From Desulfosediminicola flagellatus (lineage in GTDB: Bacteria > Desulfobacterota > Desulfobulbia > Desulfobulbales > Desulfocapsaceae), in contig NZ_CP050698.1 of assembly GCF_005116655.2 (NCBI RefSeq), positions 1,828,501 to 1,892,500 of the forward strand: 64,000 nucleotides of DNA. The letters are read 5' to 3'. The position numbers and the translations under genes are program-made. Positions 49,346-58,696 of the stretch are shown piece after piece; the first letter of the stretch is position 1, and the number at the start of each line of letters is the position of its first letter. Under the pieces are notes generated by a model. The model had not been told where the DNA came from. It did no database searches and saw nothing but the letters and a program-made list of their open reading frames with translations.

Positions 49346-49427
49346 CTGTTTAAATAATGCAGATCTGGGAGGTGTGAATTCTCGTGGGCTGCAATCGGTA
49401 TTATTTGGGGCTGAGAGGGGGGAGGGG

Positions 49428-49467
49428 CAATCCCGATTGCAGTGATGCATTCGGGATTGTTTTTTTA
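49428..49467 (+). terminator. Rho-independent terminator after the CBS gene
   Basis: The stem CAATCCCGA / TCGGGATTG is followed by GTTTTTTT on the plus strand. It touches the 3' end of the convergent rhomboid gene. Confidence 0.85.
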
Positions 49468-50136
49468 TAGGTGGTTTTGTGGGAATGCTTTTCTGCTGTC
49501 TCTGTTGAGTGAGCAGTAGAGAACAAAGGCGATCAATCCACCTAGAACTCCACCAAGATGGGCATGGACGATGGGAGTCCCGAGGTTGTGAGCATGTAGG
49601 TTCCCAAAAAGAATTGACCCGCTGAGAACTTCTGCAATGCTTTTAATGCTGCTCACTCCTGCAAGGGTGCATCCGAGTAGCAACGTTGTTCTTTTCAGTT
49701 TTTGTTTTCCTGAGTTTCCCGTATTCGCCAGGGCTTGATGAGTCCATAATGCTCCGAGCAGAAACATCAAACCGTGTGCCATGCCAGAGAGTCCGCAAAA
49801 ACCAACCTCAGTTATACGCGGTGAAAACATGACAGCAACCAGAAGGCTGCACGCGGCGCAGATAGCTGCAGATCCGAATTTTAACACTAGAGACTGGATA
49901 TTAAGCTCACGCCAGATAATTGCAACAGCTGTGGCGTCGAGCAGTAGGTGGTACCAGCTGACATGTACCAGGAGGTGGCTGAAAATCCGCCACCATTCAC
50001 CTGATGCGACCGACTTTGTATCATAGATGAGTGCTGAAGGGGCTGTATCTGTAAACAGGTGCTGGTTGCTTAGCAATAACAGGCTGAGAAATGTTATTGG
50101 TATTACAAACTTTCTATGGATATGAAGTGGTCGCAT
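49465..50136 (-). CDS. rrtA: Rhombosortase (rhomboid-family intramembrane protease)
   Basis: The 223-residue protein has about six membrane spans and the rhomboid catalytic Ser in CGLSGMAHG and catalytic His in HAHLGG. Bacterial RrtA enzymes cleave the GlyGly-CTERM tails of secreted proteins. It follows 36 bases after a gene whose product ends in such a tail, so they are a likely enzyme and substrate in one operon. Short length and the FCGLSG context favour rhombosortase over general GlpG. Confidence 0.88.
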   Translation of the reverse strand: MRPLHIHRKFVIPITFLSLLLLSNQHLFTDTAPSALIYDTKSVASGEWWRIFSHLLVHVSWYHLLLDATAVAIIWRELNIQSLVLKFGSAAICAACSLLVAVMFSPRITEVGFCGLSGMAHGLMFLLGALWTHQALANTGNSGKQKLKRTTLLLGCTLAGVSSIKSIAEVLSGSILFGNLHAHNLGTPIVHAHLGGVLGGLIAFVLYCSLNRDSRKAFPQNHL

Positions 50137-50172
50137 GGTTTTCTCGTGTTTTGTGGTATTTCTTATCTGATA

Positions 50173-52209
50173 TTACGATTTACGCCGTACTAACCACCCG
50201 CAACCAGCAAGCAGTATAAGCAGCCAAGGTCCAACAGGGCCTGAACCGATCCCGGGTGAAGGGGCACCTTTAAACATTCCACTTGAGTCGTTGTCGGTTC
50301 TATAGCTTTTTACTGGTGATGCTTCCCGTTTTTCCTGGGCTGTTCGTTCCTGGCTTACACGTTTACTGTTAGGCCGTTGAATGCCCAGTCGTTCCATTTC
50401 CTGTTCATCAAGTACGACCATTGATGTGTAGTCTGTTACCAGCGAGTATTCTGTACCAAGTTGAATCACCTCATTACGGTTCTTTTCGGTTTCTCCATGA
50501 AGGCGAATCTCTTCCATGATTTCATCAATTGCCGATAGCGCCCACAGTCGTTCAATTTCCGGGTTGTCGGTATCAGTCTCCGGCAAAATTGCCGTACTGG
50601 TCCACTCGTGTTCGGCACCGGAAATTTTTGCTTTCATGGAAATGGTTACAGGGCCGGGTTTTGTGTATTTTCCAAACATAACAAGCTGCTGTCCACGAAA
50701 AAGTGTTCCTGGTGATGCAGGTGTTAACTCGTCGATTTTTCCTCCAGAGAAAGTAACTTCAACATCATGAAAAGCCTCATGTAAAACTTTAGATTTTGCC
50801 TGGAGAATACGACCATAGATGTCGTCGCCAGGACTGATGTCCATGGCAAATCCGCCCGACGCTTTAGCAAGGTTATCGAGTAGTGGCCTGTTTGAACTGT
50901 TACCAATTACAAAGGTGAAGAGTCGAATATCCTGAGCATCAACAAGCTGTAGAAAATCTGCATGCCTTGTAGGGCCGATATTGGCAACACCGTCAGTTAC
51001 GAGGACCATGGCAGTGGTACGTTCATCATCCATTTTTTTCAGGCCAAGCTTGAGGCCAGCATGAAGAGCAGTGCCTCCACCTGCAGTTATCCCATTAACT
51101 GTTGAAAGAGCGTTTTGTACATTCTCCGGTGTTGCTGTAATAAATCCGCGTGTGAGATCGTCGGCACTTTTATTGAAAGTGACTATACGAAATCTGTCTG
51201 CCGGGCTCATCTTACCTATTACTTTAGAGACACCTTCAATGAGCGTCTGAATTTTACCACCACCCATAGAGCCTGATTTATCAAGTACAAATACCCAGTC
51301 AACACCTTCGGTGATTCTGGCAAGCGAGGCACCGGGAGTTAGCGTCAGCATAAATGATCCTGTTGCTGAGCCTGTATCTTTGTAAGGGATAATTTCAACA
51401 CGTGCCGGGGCGGTGTCGTCGAGACGATAGTAAAACACAACATCTTCAGAGAGGTTTGCGCCCTCTGTGAAGTCAAGGCGGGCATGGTAAATATCTGTGT
51501 TGCCAACTTCTTTTTGATCGATTGCAGAGAGTTGCTCGATCTGAGCTTGCTGAGTGTAGCCAGGCAGTCGCACATCTTTGATCGGCTGGGCGGATTTGAG
51601 TGTGAGGTCAAAGGTAAATGATTCTTTTACAGCTGAATCGACAGACCAGAAGGCAATTCGTTCATCGTCAACTCCACCTTCCTGTAGCGGGTACACATAG
51701 CGACCGATGTTCATGTCAATGTTAAGAGGTTGATAGTAAACAAGGCGAACACGGGTGTCGGCCTGAGCTTTTACAGGGTAGACGGAGACATTAAAAGTTT
51801 TGAAATCGTCTTTTTCAGCGAGTGCTGAACTATTTCCGTTTGCCTTTTGTTCTTCATAGACTGCTTTAGCATGTTGTTTTTCAAAGACTTCACCAATAAC
51901 TTCCTGATTATTAATCCACAAGCTTACCTCGGAAAGACTTGCCTGGCGCGGCAGAGGAAAGGAGTATATAGCCTCTAGGTCATTGTCGCCGGAGTTAGTG
52001 AAAACCTGATCAACTTCGGTTTTTGAAAATCCATTGTTGATGACTACGGATACATCATGAGATTTAATTGCGATGGCTGAACTATCTCCATTTTTAGGTT
52101 TTAAGAGTCCTGCGGCTTGAGATTTGCCGAATACTGCCAGAATGAGAAAAAATGCTACCACGGTAATTATTGTGGTAACAAGTGAACTACTGTTTCTATC
52201 TGTTTTCAT
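50173..52209 (-). CDS. VIT/VWA-domain surface protein with GlyGly-CTERM tail
   Basis: The 678-residue protein has a signal peptide (about 10-33), a VIT domain (about 45-165), a VWA domain with intact MIDAS (DKSGSM, about residues 309-314) and a linker rich in charged residues. The tail GSGPVGPWLLILLAGCGWL then RRKS is a GlyGly-CTERM signal. It resembles the marine proteobacterial sortase-target family, whose usual partner is a class sortase, but here the adjacent processing enzyme is a rhombosortase. It should be exported and released or anchored after cleavage; the ligand is unknown. Confidence 0.9.
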   Translation of the reverse strand: MKTDRNSSSLVTTIITVVAFFLILAVFGKSQAAGLLKPKNGDSSAIAIKSHDVSVVINNGFSKTEVDQVFTNSGDNDLEAIYSFPLPRQASLSEVSLWINNQEVIGEVFEKQHAKAVYEEQKANGNSSALAEKDDFKTFNVSVYPVKAQADTRVRLVYYQPLNIDMNIGRYVYPLQEGGVDDERIAFWSVDSAVKESFTFDLTLKSAQPIKDVRLPGYTQQAQIEQLSAIDQKEVGNTDIYHARLDFTEGANLSEDVVFYYRLDDTAPARVEIIPYKDTGSATGSFMLTLTPGASLARITEGVDWVFVLDKSGSMGGGKIQTLIEGVSKVIGKMSPADRFRIVTFNKSADDLTRGFITATPENVQNALSTVNGITAGGGTALHAGLKLGLKKMDDERTTAMVLVTDGVANIGPTRHADFLQLVDAQDIRLFTFVIGNSSNRPLLDNLAKASGGFAMDISPGDDIYGRILQAKSKVLHEAFHDVEVTFSGGKIDELTPASPGTLFRGQQLVMFGKYTKPGPVTISMKAKISGAEHEWTSTAILPETDTDNPEIERLWALSAIDEIMEEIRLHGETEKNRNEVIQLGTEYSLVTDYTSMVVLDEQEMERLGIQRPNSKRVSQERTAQEKREASPVKSYRTDNDSSGMFKGAPSPGIGSGPVGPWLLILLAGCGWLVRRKS

Positions 52210-52584
52210 TGGTCATCCTCCATGTAGTAATGTTTTTCCTGCAGATGGGGATGTATTTACATGTTTCATGCCAGAAGATTTTTATAGTTGATAACTATCT
52301 ATTAATAGGTGGATAAACGTGTTTGTGGTGTAAGGTTTCACAATCGCTTTGTTGGTATGGTGTACATTGATTGACTGTGCTGTGTACACAAAATGTCTGA
52401 TGTGTGTGGGTGTAAATGTCGTCTTTACAGGAAAACAGAGGGAGAGGATTGGACAGCCAGGATAACTGCCTTGACAGCGAGGCAAGAGGAAAATATATCT
52501 GAAGGATGTAAAGCTATTACCTGATATCTATATACGACGAGAAATACATACTATTTGAATTTTTTAACAGAAAGCAGACTTTAT
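52210..52584. other. Divergent promoter region
   Basis: The 375 bases separate the VIT/VWA gene (minus) and the phospholipase D-like gene (plus) and should hold both promoters. I see no strong conserved element and no RNA gene. Confidence 0.4.
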
Positions 52585-54105
52585 ATGAACCCATCTGTAC
52601 AATTTTGCAGGCATAGTAGTCTTGTCGTGCGCGTTTTTATCATTTTGCTGCTATTTGCAGGTGTCGAACTCTCTCAGGTTGATCAGCACGCAGCAGCTAT
52701 GACTCTTGAACAGGCAAAACTGGAAATAACAGGTAGTAATAATGGAAAAAGCGGAGCCTATATTTTTGAAAAGGGTGAGGAGGCGTTGCTTGCGCGTGCA
52801 TGGCTGACAGACCACGCTGTTCGAGCTATTGATGTTCAATATTTTATCTGGAGTACAGATAATATCGGCATTCTGGCTGCTGAAGCTTTGCTCAGGGCAG
52901 CTGAGCGTGGAGTAAAGGTTCGGGTAATCGTTGATGATCTGTTAATTGATGCCCCTGACTCGTCGATGATTGCCCTTAATGCTCATCCGAATATAGATAT
53001 ACGGATTTATAACCCGAAACATTCTGTCGGGATCTCTACGTTGGATCGTCTTTGGAATCTTGTGTTCAATTTCCGTTCTTCCAATCAGCGTATGCATGAT
53101 AAGACGTTTACGGTTGATAGCAGTGTTTCAATAACCGGTGGCAGAAATATGGCCGATGAGTATTTCGATTATAACAGGAAATACAATTTTCGGGATCGTG
53201 ATGTATTGCTGATAGGCTCGGTGGTAGAAGATGTAGAGAACAATTTCACAGCATTCTGGAATTCTACATTTGTTGTACCGATAGATAAATTGCTGGGCAA
53301 AGGGATTGCGCCATTATCTGCAGAGGATCAATCGAAGATCTATGATGATTTGCATGCCTATTCCTTAAGCCCTGTAAATTTTGAGCCTGCGGTACGGGAA
53401 GCGTTACAACTGTTACCTGAGAAATTTCAGCTGCTTCAGCAGGTAATGACCTGGGGAGACATTGCCTTTACCCATGATATTCCAGGGAAGAACCGTACTG
53501 ATACATTGGATGGCGGAAGTGATACTTTAGACGGATTGGTAAAGGCACTTTCGGAAGCAAAGAAAAGCGTTGTGATTCAATCTCCCTATCTTATCATGCC
53601 GGATGGAGGAATTGAGTTTTTTCGTGAGCTGATAAAACGTGGTGTTACGGTTACAATCAGCACAAATTCTTTGGCTTCAACTGATAATCTCCAGGCATTT
53701 AGCGGCTATTCAAAGCAACGGGACGATATTCTCGAAGCAGGAATTGATGTGTTTGAATTTAAACCAAATCCTGAGATTCAGCGGGATCTTATCGAGCGGT
53801 ATGGAGCTCTGGAAAAGGCTGTTCCGACATTTGCCATACATGCAAAAACGATGGTTATTGATGGTGAAACACTTTTTGTCGGAACATTTAATCTTGATCC
53901 GCGTTCTGCACACCTGAATACTGAAGTTGGTGTACTCATAACCGACAAGATACTTGCGACGAAGGTCGGGCGGGCAATTGACAGGGATATGCGACCGGAA
54001 AACAGTTGGAACAGTTCTGAAGAAGATCCGGATAGCTATGCTACGTTCGGTAAAAAAATGAAAATGTATTTCTGGAGGTTGTGGCCAATTGATCCCATTT
54101 TGTAA
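52585..54105 (+). CDS. Phospholipase D-like protein (cardiolipin synthase/YmdC type)
   Basis: The 506-residue protein has an N-terminal hydrophobic segment (about residues 12-30), probably a signal or anchor, and two HKD motifs: HDKTFTVDSSVSITGGRN and HAKTMVIDGETLFVGTFN. The N and E that complete each motif follow. This favours an active phosphatidyltransferase or phospholipase in the envelope. I chose ATG 52585 over a TTG 30 bases upstream because the former directly precedes the signal. There is no evident operon partner. Confidence 0.9.
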   Translation: MNPSVQFCRHSSLVVRVFIILLLFAGVELSQVDQHAAAMTLEQAKLEITGSNNGKSGAYIFEKGEEALLARAWLTDHAVRAIDVQYFIWSTDNIGILAAEALLRAAERGVKVRVIVDDLLIDAPDSSMIALNAHPNIDIRIYNPKHSVGISTLDRLWNLVFNFRSSNQRMHDKTFTVDSSVSITGGRNMADEYFDYNRKYNFRDRDVLLIGSVVEDVENNFTAFWNSTFVVPIDKLLGKGIAPLSAEDQSKIYDDLHAYSLSPVNFEPAVREALQLLPEKFQLLQQVMTWGDIAFTHDIPGKNRTDTLDGGSDTLDGLVKALSEAKKSVVIQSPYLIMPDGGIEFFRELIKRGVTVTISTNSLASTDNLQAFSGYSKQRDDILEAGIDVFEFKPNPEIQRDLIERYGALEKAVPTFAIHAKTMVIDGETLFVGTFNLDPRSAHLNTEVGVLITDKILATKVGRAIDRDMRPENSWNSSEEDPDSYATFGKKMKMYFWRLWPIDPIL

Positions 54106-54294
54106 TGTCAATATCCTGTCGTCATTTTGTACTTACCAGCCAATAGTATATAAAAATATCCGTATCAGGTGAAACTTGACTTACATCATTTTATGCATCG
54201 ATATAACCGGGTATTTTACTGGAATTACTACGTGCAATGGGTAATGATCCTTAAAGATTATTGTACCCGTAATTCTAAAATATCTGGAGGCTTT

Positions 54295-54579
54295 ATGTCT
54301 GGTTGTGGATGTGGTTGTTCAAGTGGTGGTTCCGGTGGTCCTTATTCCCAAGGGAAAGAATTAGTAGAATTCGTGTATAATGCACATGGTGGCGGAGTTC
54401 GGGACCAACTCATCACAAGGGGACCTTTGAACGTTGTTTGTCAGGGGTGCAGCAAGCCTTTTGAAATGAAAACATATGTTGATTCATGCCCTGATTGCGG
54501 TGGTGTTCATGCCGTTGCTCCTATGAACCCAACCATAGAGAATGTACAATTTGCAGGAAAAGATTTTAAATTACCTTAA
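54295..54579 (+). CDS. Cys-rich zinc-ribbon-like small protein
   Basis: ATG 54295 follows SD CTGGAGG; an upstream in-frame start lacks one. The 94-residue protein begins MSGCGCGCSSGGSGG, a Cys/Gly-rich tail that could bind metal. It then has CQGC and CPDC, 19 residues apart, likely a zinc ribbon. No family is named with confidence. It stands alone between the phospholipase D-like gene and the FMN reductase. Confidence 0.8.
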   Translation: MSGCGCGCSSGGSGGPYSQGKELVEFVYNAHGGGVRDQLITRGPLNVVCQGCSKPFEMKTYVDSCPDCGGVHAVAPMNPTIENVQFAGKDFKLP

Positions 54580-54621
54580 TATACTATACTATTCGGCTTG
54601 ATTTATGTTGTAGATGGATTG

Positions 54622-54648
54622 CTGCGGAATGGTGTGTTCCTTCCGCAG
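54622..54648 (+). terminator. Hairpin after the Cys-rich protein gene
   Basis: The 8 bp stem CTGCGGAA / TTCCGCAG lies 43 bases after the stop. Only a weak T-rich stretch follows. Confidence 0.4.
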
Positions 54649-54690
54649 TAGTTGTATTGATTAGATAGTTTTGATCCGAGAACTACCCTT

Positions 54691-54706
54691 TGGCACAGAC
54701 TCAGCA
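54691..54706 (+). promoter_or_regulatory. Candidate sigma-54 promoter before the FMN reductase gene
   Basis: TGGCACAGACTCAGCA has a perfect TGGCAC -24 block and GC at the correct spacing, though the -12 block is CAGCA instead of TTGCA. It lies about 160 bases before GTG 54865. No copies of the upstream words found near 4802 and 8737 were seen. Confidence 0.35.
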
Positions 54707-54864
54707 TTACGCTTGAAGTTTTTATTATAGGAATATCAGTCAAATACCTTCGGTAATAATCTCAAGCGTGTGTCGATATTGAACCAAAAATATATTTTCA
54801 GGATGAAAACTATATAAGGAGAAGCATTTTATAAAAAAAATTGTAGTGGTCTGGAGAGTGCATT

Positions 54865-55464
54865 GTGCAAATTATCGCAATTTATGGCAGTCCCCGTCGT
54901 GATGGAAATAGTGCAACCCTCTTAAAGAGGGCTGTTGCAGGTGCCAGGCAGGAAGGGGTACATGTCGAAGAAGTGTTCCTGCGTGACTATAAAATTTCCC
55001 CCTGCCTGGAAATTTATAACTGTATCAAAACCGGAGAATGTGCCATTCGGGACGATTTTCCGCAAATTCTCGAAAAGCTTGAAGCCAGTGATGGCATCAT
55101 GCTTGCCTCCCCGATTTTCTTTTATTCTGTAAGTGCTCACACAAAAATATTCATGGATCGCTGTCAGTCGCTCTGGGTACGGAAATACTGGATTGACAAT
55201 GAAGTGTTTGGAGAAGCTCCAGAGACCCGTAAAGGTCTATTTATTTCAGTGGGTGCGACTGGCGGTAAAAAGTTATTTGATGGTGCAATTCTCACTGTAA
55301 AATATTTCTTTGATGTCCTCAGTGCCGGTTTATGGAAGTCTGTTCTTTGTAGAGATGTTGATCGTAAAGGCGAAATTGATAGTCGCCAGGATTATCTTGA
55401 TGAAGCCTTCGAAGCAGGTCGTGGTCTGGCTATAGTATTGAAAGAAGAGAAAGGTAGTTCCTGA
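54865..55464 (+). CDS. NADPH-dependent FMN reductase / flavodoxin-fold protein
   Basis: The 199-residue protein has the FMN phosphate loop GSPRRDGNSATLL at its N-terminus and LASPIFFYSVSAHTKIFMDR, both typical of iron-sulfur flavoproteins and NAD(P)H FMN reductases. A Cys pair (CLEIYNCIKTGEC, about 49-61) resembles the cluster motif region of Isf-like proteins. The start is GTG with GGAG upstream. It leads a three-gene set with a HyuA-like protein and a deacetylase. Confidence 0.88.
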   Translation: MQIIAIYGSPRRDGNSATLLKRAVAGARQEGVHVEEVFLRDYKISPCLEIYNCIKTGECAIRDDFPQILEKLEASDGIMLASPIFFYSVSAHTKIFMDRCQSLWVRKYWIDNEVFGEAPETRKGLFISVGATGGKKLFDGAILTVKYFFDVLSAGLWKSVLCRDVDRKGEIDSRQDYLDEAFEAGRGLAIVLKEEKGSS

Positions 55465-55551
55465 TCCATGTATATGCCTGTAGCTGTCGCAAGTAAGCCT
55501 GGTTGAAAGACCTTAAGAACAGATAAAGCGGTACAGAAAAGGTAATGATCA

Positions 55552-57243
55552 ATGATTATCGGACTTGATGTAGGTGGCACACATACGGATGCAGTACTGA
55601 TCGGTGCAGAGGGCGTGGTTCGTGAGATCAAAGTTTCCACTGATACAGATCGTCTGTTTGAAACCCTTATGGCTACCCTGGAACAGCTGACGGAAAATCT
55701 GGATAAAAGCACTATCAAACGATTGGTGTTGAGTACAACGTTGGCCACGAATATGGTTGTCCAGCAGCAGTTACCACCTGTCGCTGTTCTTGTATCAGCC
55801 GGGCCAGGAATTGATCCTGAATATTTTCGGGTAGGTGATCATTATCATGTGGTGGATGGTGCACTGGATCATAGCGGCAGAGAGATTGCCTCGCTTGATG
55901 AACGACAGATAACGGCGATTGGTGAAGACCTCCAGCAGGAAGGAGTGTTGTACGCTGCGGTGATTTCAAAGTTTTCAGTTCGTAATCCAGCACACGAAAA
56001 GCGCATAGCAGAACTTCTCGCACCATATGTTGATCACGTGTTTATGGGACATACCCTGTCCGGTATTCTGAGCTTCCCGAGGCGCATCGCAACTGCGTAC
56101 TTAAATGGTGCGGTTTGTCCTGTGCATAGCAAATTCTTTGAAGCCGTTCAGCAGTCCTTGAAGGCACATGGGCTCGATGTCCCCATCAGGATCTTAAAAC
56201 CAGACGGGGGTAATATGAATGTCTCGGCATCGTTGTATTATCCTGCACAAACCATATTAAGCGGGCCTTCTGCGAGTGTCATGGGTGCTATTGCCACAGC
56301 GCCTAAAGATAAAACTTGTCTGGTGCTTGATATTGGCGGAACGACAACGGATATGGCTGTTATATTAAACGGTGCTCCGATAATTGCTTCTCAGGGAATA
56401 GAGATTGGTTCATATAAAACACTTATACGCGCCTTGTTGACCAAATCTATAGGTATAGGTGGCGATAGTGTGGTTCGTGCACAGGATGGTAAGATAACGA
56501 TTGGGCCGGATCGTCAGGGGGTAGCTATGGTTTACGGTGGTCGTACGATTACACCAACCGATGCCCTGTGTGCTCTTGGGTTAATTGAAGGTGTCGATAG
56601 GTTGAAGGGCGTTGAGACACTGATGGCACTTTCGGAAGAACTGAATAGACCTGTGCCGGAAATTGCCGAAATGATTTTCACCACTGCGTGTCAGAATATA
56701 CTTAGTGCAGCGCAGGATATGGTCGATCAAATCAACAGCAGACCGGTTTACACCGTCCATGAAATGTTTGAGGGCATGACTGTTACGCCTGATCACATTC
56801 AGGTACTTGGCGGGCCGGCAAAACAGTTTGCTGAAAAGCTGGCTACACTATTTGACGGTACTGTTTCAACTGTACCGCATTGGCACGTGGCTAACGCCAT
56901 TGGCTGTGCTCTTTCACGCACTACCTGTGAAGTGACTGTTTATGTGGATACAGCACGAAATATCATCACCGCTCAGGGGGAAGAGTTGGACAAGGCTGTC
57001 AGTCGCGACATGGGGCTGAAAGAAGTGCGCCAGATTGCCTTTGATCTTGTCCGCCAGAAAGCTATCCAACGTGGGGCGATTCCCGAATATCTGCAAATGG
57101 AAGTCATAGAAGAGTCTCAGTTTAATATGATTCGCGGGTATAGTTCATCGGGTAAGAATATACGGGTTAGGGCACAGGTTAAGCCGGGATTGATATCCGG
57201 TTATGATCCTGAGACCGGAAAGCTGAGCAGAGATGATTTCTGA
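55552..57243 (+). CDS. HyuA/oxoprolinase-family protein without a HyuB partner
   Basis: The 563-residue protein has an ASKHA-type ATP fold with GLDVGGTHTDAVL at the start and LVLDIGGTTTDMAVI in the middle (about 261-275). The family includes N-methylhydantoinase A, 5-oxoprolinase and acetone/acetophenone carboxylase subunits. Such enzymes normally need a HyuB subunit, and none is seen. The neighbours are an FMN reductase and a deacetylase-fold enzyme, an association I cannot assign to a pathway. Confidence 0.88.
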   Translation: MIIGLDVGGTHTDAVLIGAEGVVREIKVSTDTDRLFETLMATLEQLTENLDKSTIKRLVLSTTLATNMVVQQQLPPVAVLVSAGPGIDPEYFRVGDHYHVVDGALDHSGREIASLDERQITAIGEDLQQEGVLYAAVISKFSVRNPAHEKRIAELLAPYVDHVFMGHTLSGILSFPRRIATAYLNGAVCPVHSKFFEAVQQSLKAHGLDVPIRILKPDGGNMNVSASLYYPAQTILSGPSASVMGAIATAPKDKTCLVLDIGGTTTDMAVILNGAPIIASQGIEIGSYKTLIRALLTKSIGIGGDSVVRAQDGKITIGPDRQGVAMVYGGRTITPTDALCALGLIEGVDRLKGVETLMALSEELNRPVPEIAEMIFTTACQNILSAAQDMVDQINSRPVYTVHEMFEGMTVTPDHIQVLGGPAKQFAEKLATLFDGTVSTVPHWHVANAIGCALSRTTCEVTVYVDTARNIITAQGEELDKAVSRDMGLKEVRQIAFDLVRQKAIQRGAIPEYLQMEVIEESQFNMIRGYSSSGKNIRVRAQVKPGLISGYDPETGKLSRDDF

Positions 57244-57282
57244 TTATTTATAACTATTCAACAACTTACCTGAAAGAACATT

Positions 57283-58593
57283 ATGCTTCGAGCCAAAAAC
57301 AAAACCGGTCTAGTATTCTTTCCAGCCTTTGACTGGGCAATTTCTCCAACCCATCCTGAGCGGGAAGAGCGATTACTCTACACCCAGGATCAGGTGTTTG
57401 AGGAAGGCCTGCTGGATATAGAGGGAATTGTAGAACTTAAGCCTGACGTAGTTACCCCCGAAGATATTAAGCGGACGCATTTCTGCGTACCAGATCCCCA
57501 TGGTGTGTGCACGGAGTCACATTTTATTAGTGCAGGAGGGGCCAAAACTATCGGTAAAGCGGTAATGGACAAAACTATCGACAGAGGTTTTGCTCTTGTT
57601 CGCCCGCCGGGCCATCATGCAAATCGTGTGGTTCATGGAGCCAGGGGATTTTGTAATATTAATATCGAAGCGATAATGATTGAGTACCTGCGATCTGCGT
57701 ACGGTGTTGATCGAGTGGCTATCGTAGATACAGATTGCCATCACGGTGATGGTACCCAGGATATTTATTGGCATGACCCCGATACGCTTTTTATCTCAAT
57801 TCATCAGGATGGTCGCACGCTTTATCCGGGAAGTGGTTTTCTAAAAGAATTCGGTGGACCGAATGCGGTCGGTAGTACCATAAATATACCCTTGCCGCCG
57901 GAAACCTCAGATGACGGATTTTTGTATGCAATTGAACATGCAGTCCTACCTATTCTGGATGATTTTAAGCCGGATTTGATTATCAACTCGGCAGGGCAGG
58001 ATAATCACTATTCTGACCCGATCACCAATATGAATTTTTCAGCCAGAGGCTATGCTCAACTGACAGAAATGTTGAAGGCGGATATCGCTGTGCTTGAAGG
58101 CGGATACGCAATAGAAGGTGCGCTTCCATATGTTAACGCTGGGATTATCATGGCAATGGCAGGACTTGATTATGGGAACCTGCGTGAACCTGATTTTGAT
58201 CCGGATTACCTGCAGCAAACGCCTGAAACTTCCAAAAAAATTACAAGGGTGTGCGAAGATGCCATAAAGCTCTGGCAAAATCGAAATGAACTTAAAGCGG
58301 CGTTGCGAAGTAACTCCGGATGTAATGTGCGCAACCGCCAGATCTTCTACGATACAGATAATATTCTTGAAAGGCAGAATGAAGAGATTTGTGTATGTGA
58401 CGACTGTGCCGGAACATTACGTATAGAGAGCTCTTCAAATTACGGCAAGAGCGTTTTGGCAGTACATATTCCGCGAAAAGCCTGTGCTGCATGCATAAAA
58501 AAAGGTGAAGAGTGGTACGAAAAGGCAGATATAATGCAGTTTGATCAGGTTTTTCTGCAGGATCGCCCGAGCGATACGTATCGTGTGAAATAG
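57283..58593 (+). CDS. Histone deacetylase-family enzyme, copy 3, with Cys-rich C-terminal extension
   Basis: The 436-residue protein carries the deacetylase site RPPGHHAN, DTDCHHGDGTQ, a third ligand in AGQDNHYSD and VLEGGYA. About 100 residues follow beyond the normal fold, with CVCDDC and CAAC spaced as in a zinc ribbon. This tail is unusual for bacterial acetylpolyamine or acetoin deacetylases and may bind metal, nucleic acid or a partner. It follows the HyuA-like gene by 39 bases. Confidence 0.9.
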   Translation: MLRAKNKTGLVFFPAFDWAISPTHPEREERLLYTQDQVFEEGLLDIEGIVELKPDVVTPEDIKRTHFCVPDPHGVCTESHFISAGGAKTIGKAVMDKTIDRGFALVRPPGHHANRVVHGARGFCNINIEAIMIEYLRSAYGVDRVAIVDTDCHHGDGTQDIYWHDPDTLFISIHQDGRTLYPGSGFLKEFGGPNAVGSTINIPLPPETSDDGFLYAIEHAVLPILDDFKPDLIINSAGQDNHYSDPITNMNFSARGYAQLTEMLKADIAVLEGGYAIEGALPYVNAGIIMAMAGLDYGNLREPDFDPDYLQQTPETSKKITRVCEDAIKLWQNRNELKAALRSNSGCNVRNRQIFYDTDNILERQNEEICVCDDCAGTLRIESSSNYGKSVLAVHIPRKACAACIKKGEEWYEKADIMQFDQVFLQDRPSDTYRVK

Positions 58594-58630
58594 AATTTTT
58601 TCCAATGTTATAGACAAAATATTTCAAACG

Positions 58631-58670
58631 AAAAAAGCCGCCGTGTCAGCTTGAGCGACACGGCGGCTTT
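58631..58670 (-). terminator. Bidirectional terminator between convergent genes
   Basis: The perfect 14 bp stem AAAGCCGCCGTGTC / GACACGGCGGCTTT has a 9 base loop. On the minus strand it is followed by a T run, so it mainly ends the bmp transcript; on the plus strand the T-tract is short. Confidence 0.9.
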
Positions 58671-58696
58671 CAATAAAATCTCTGGTCGGAAGGTAA

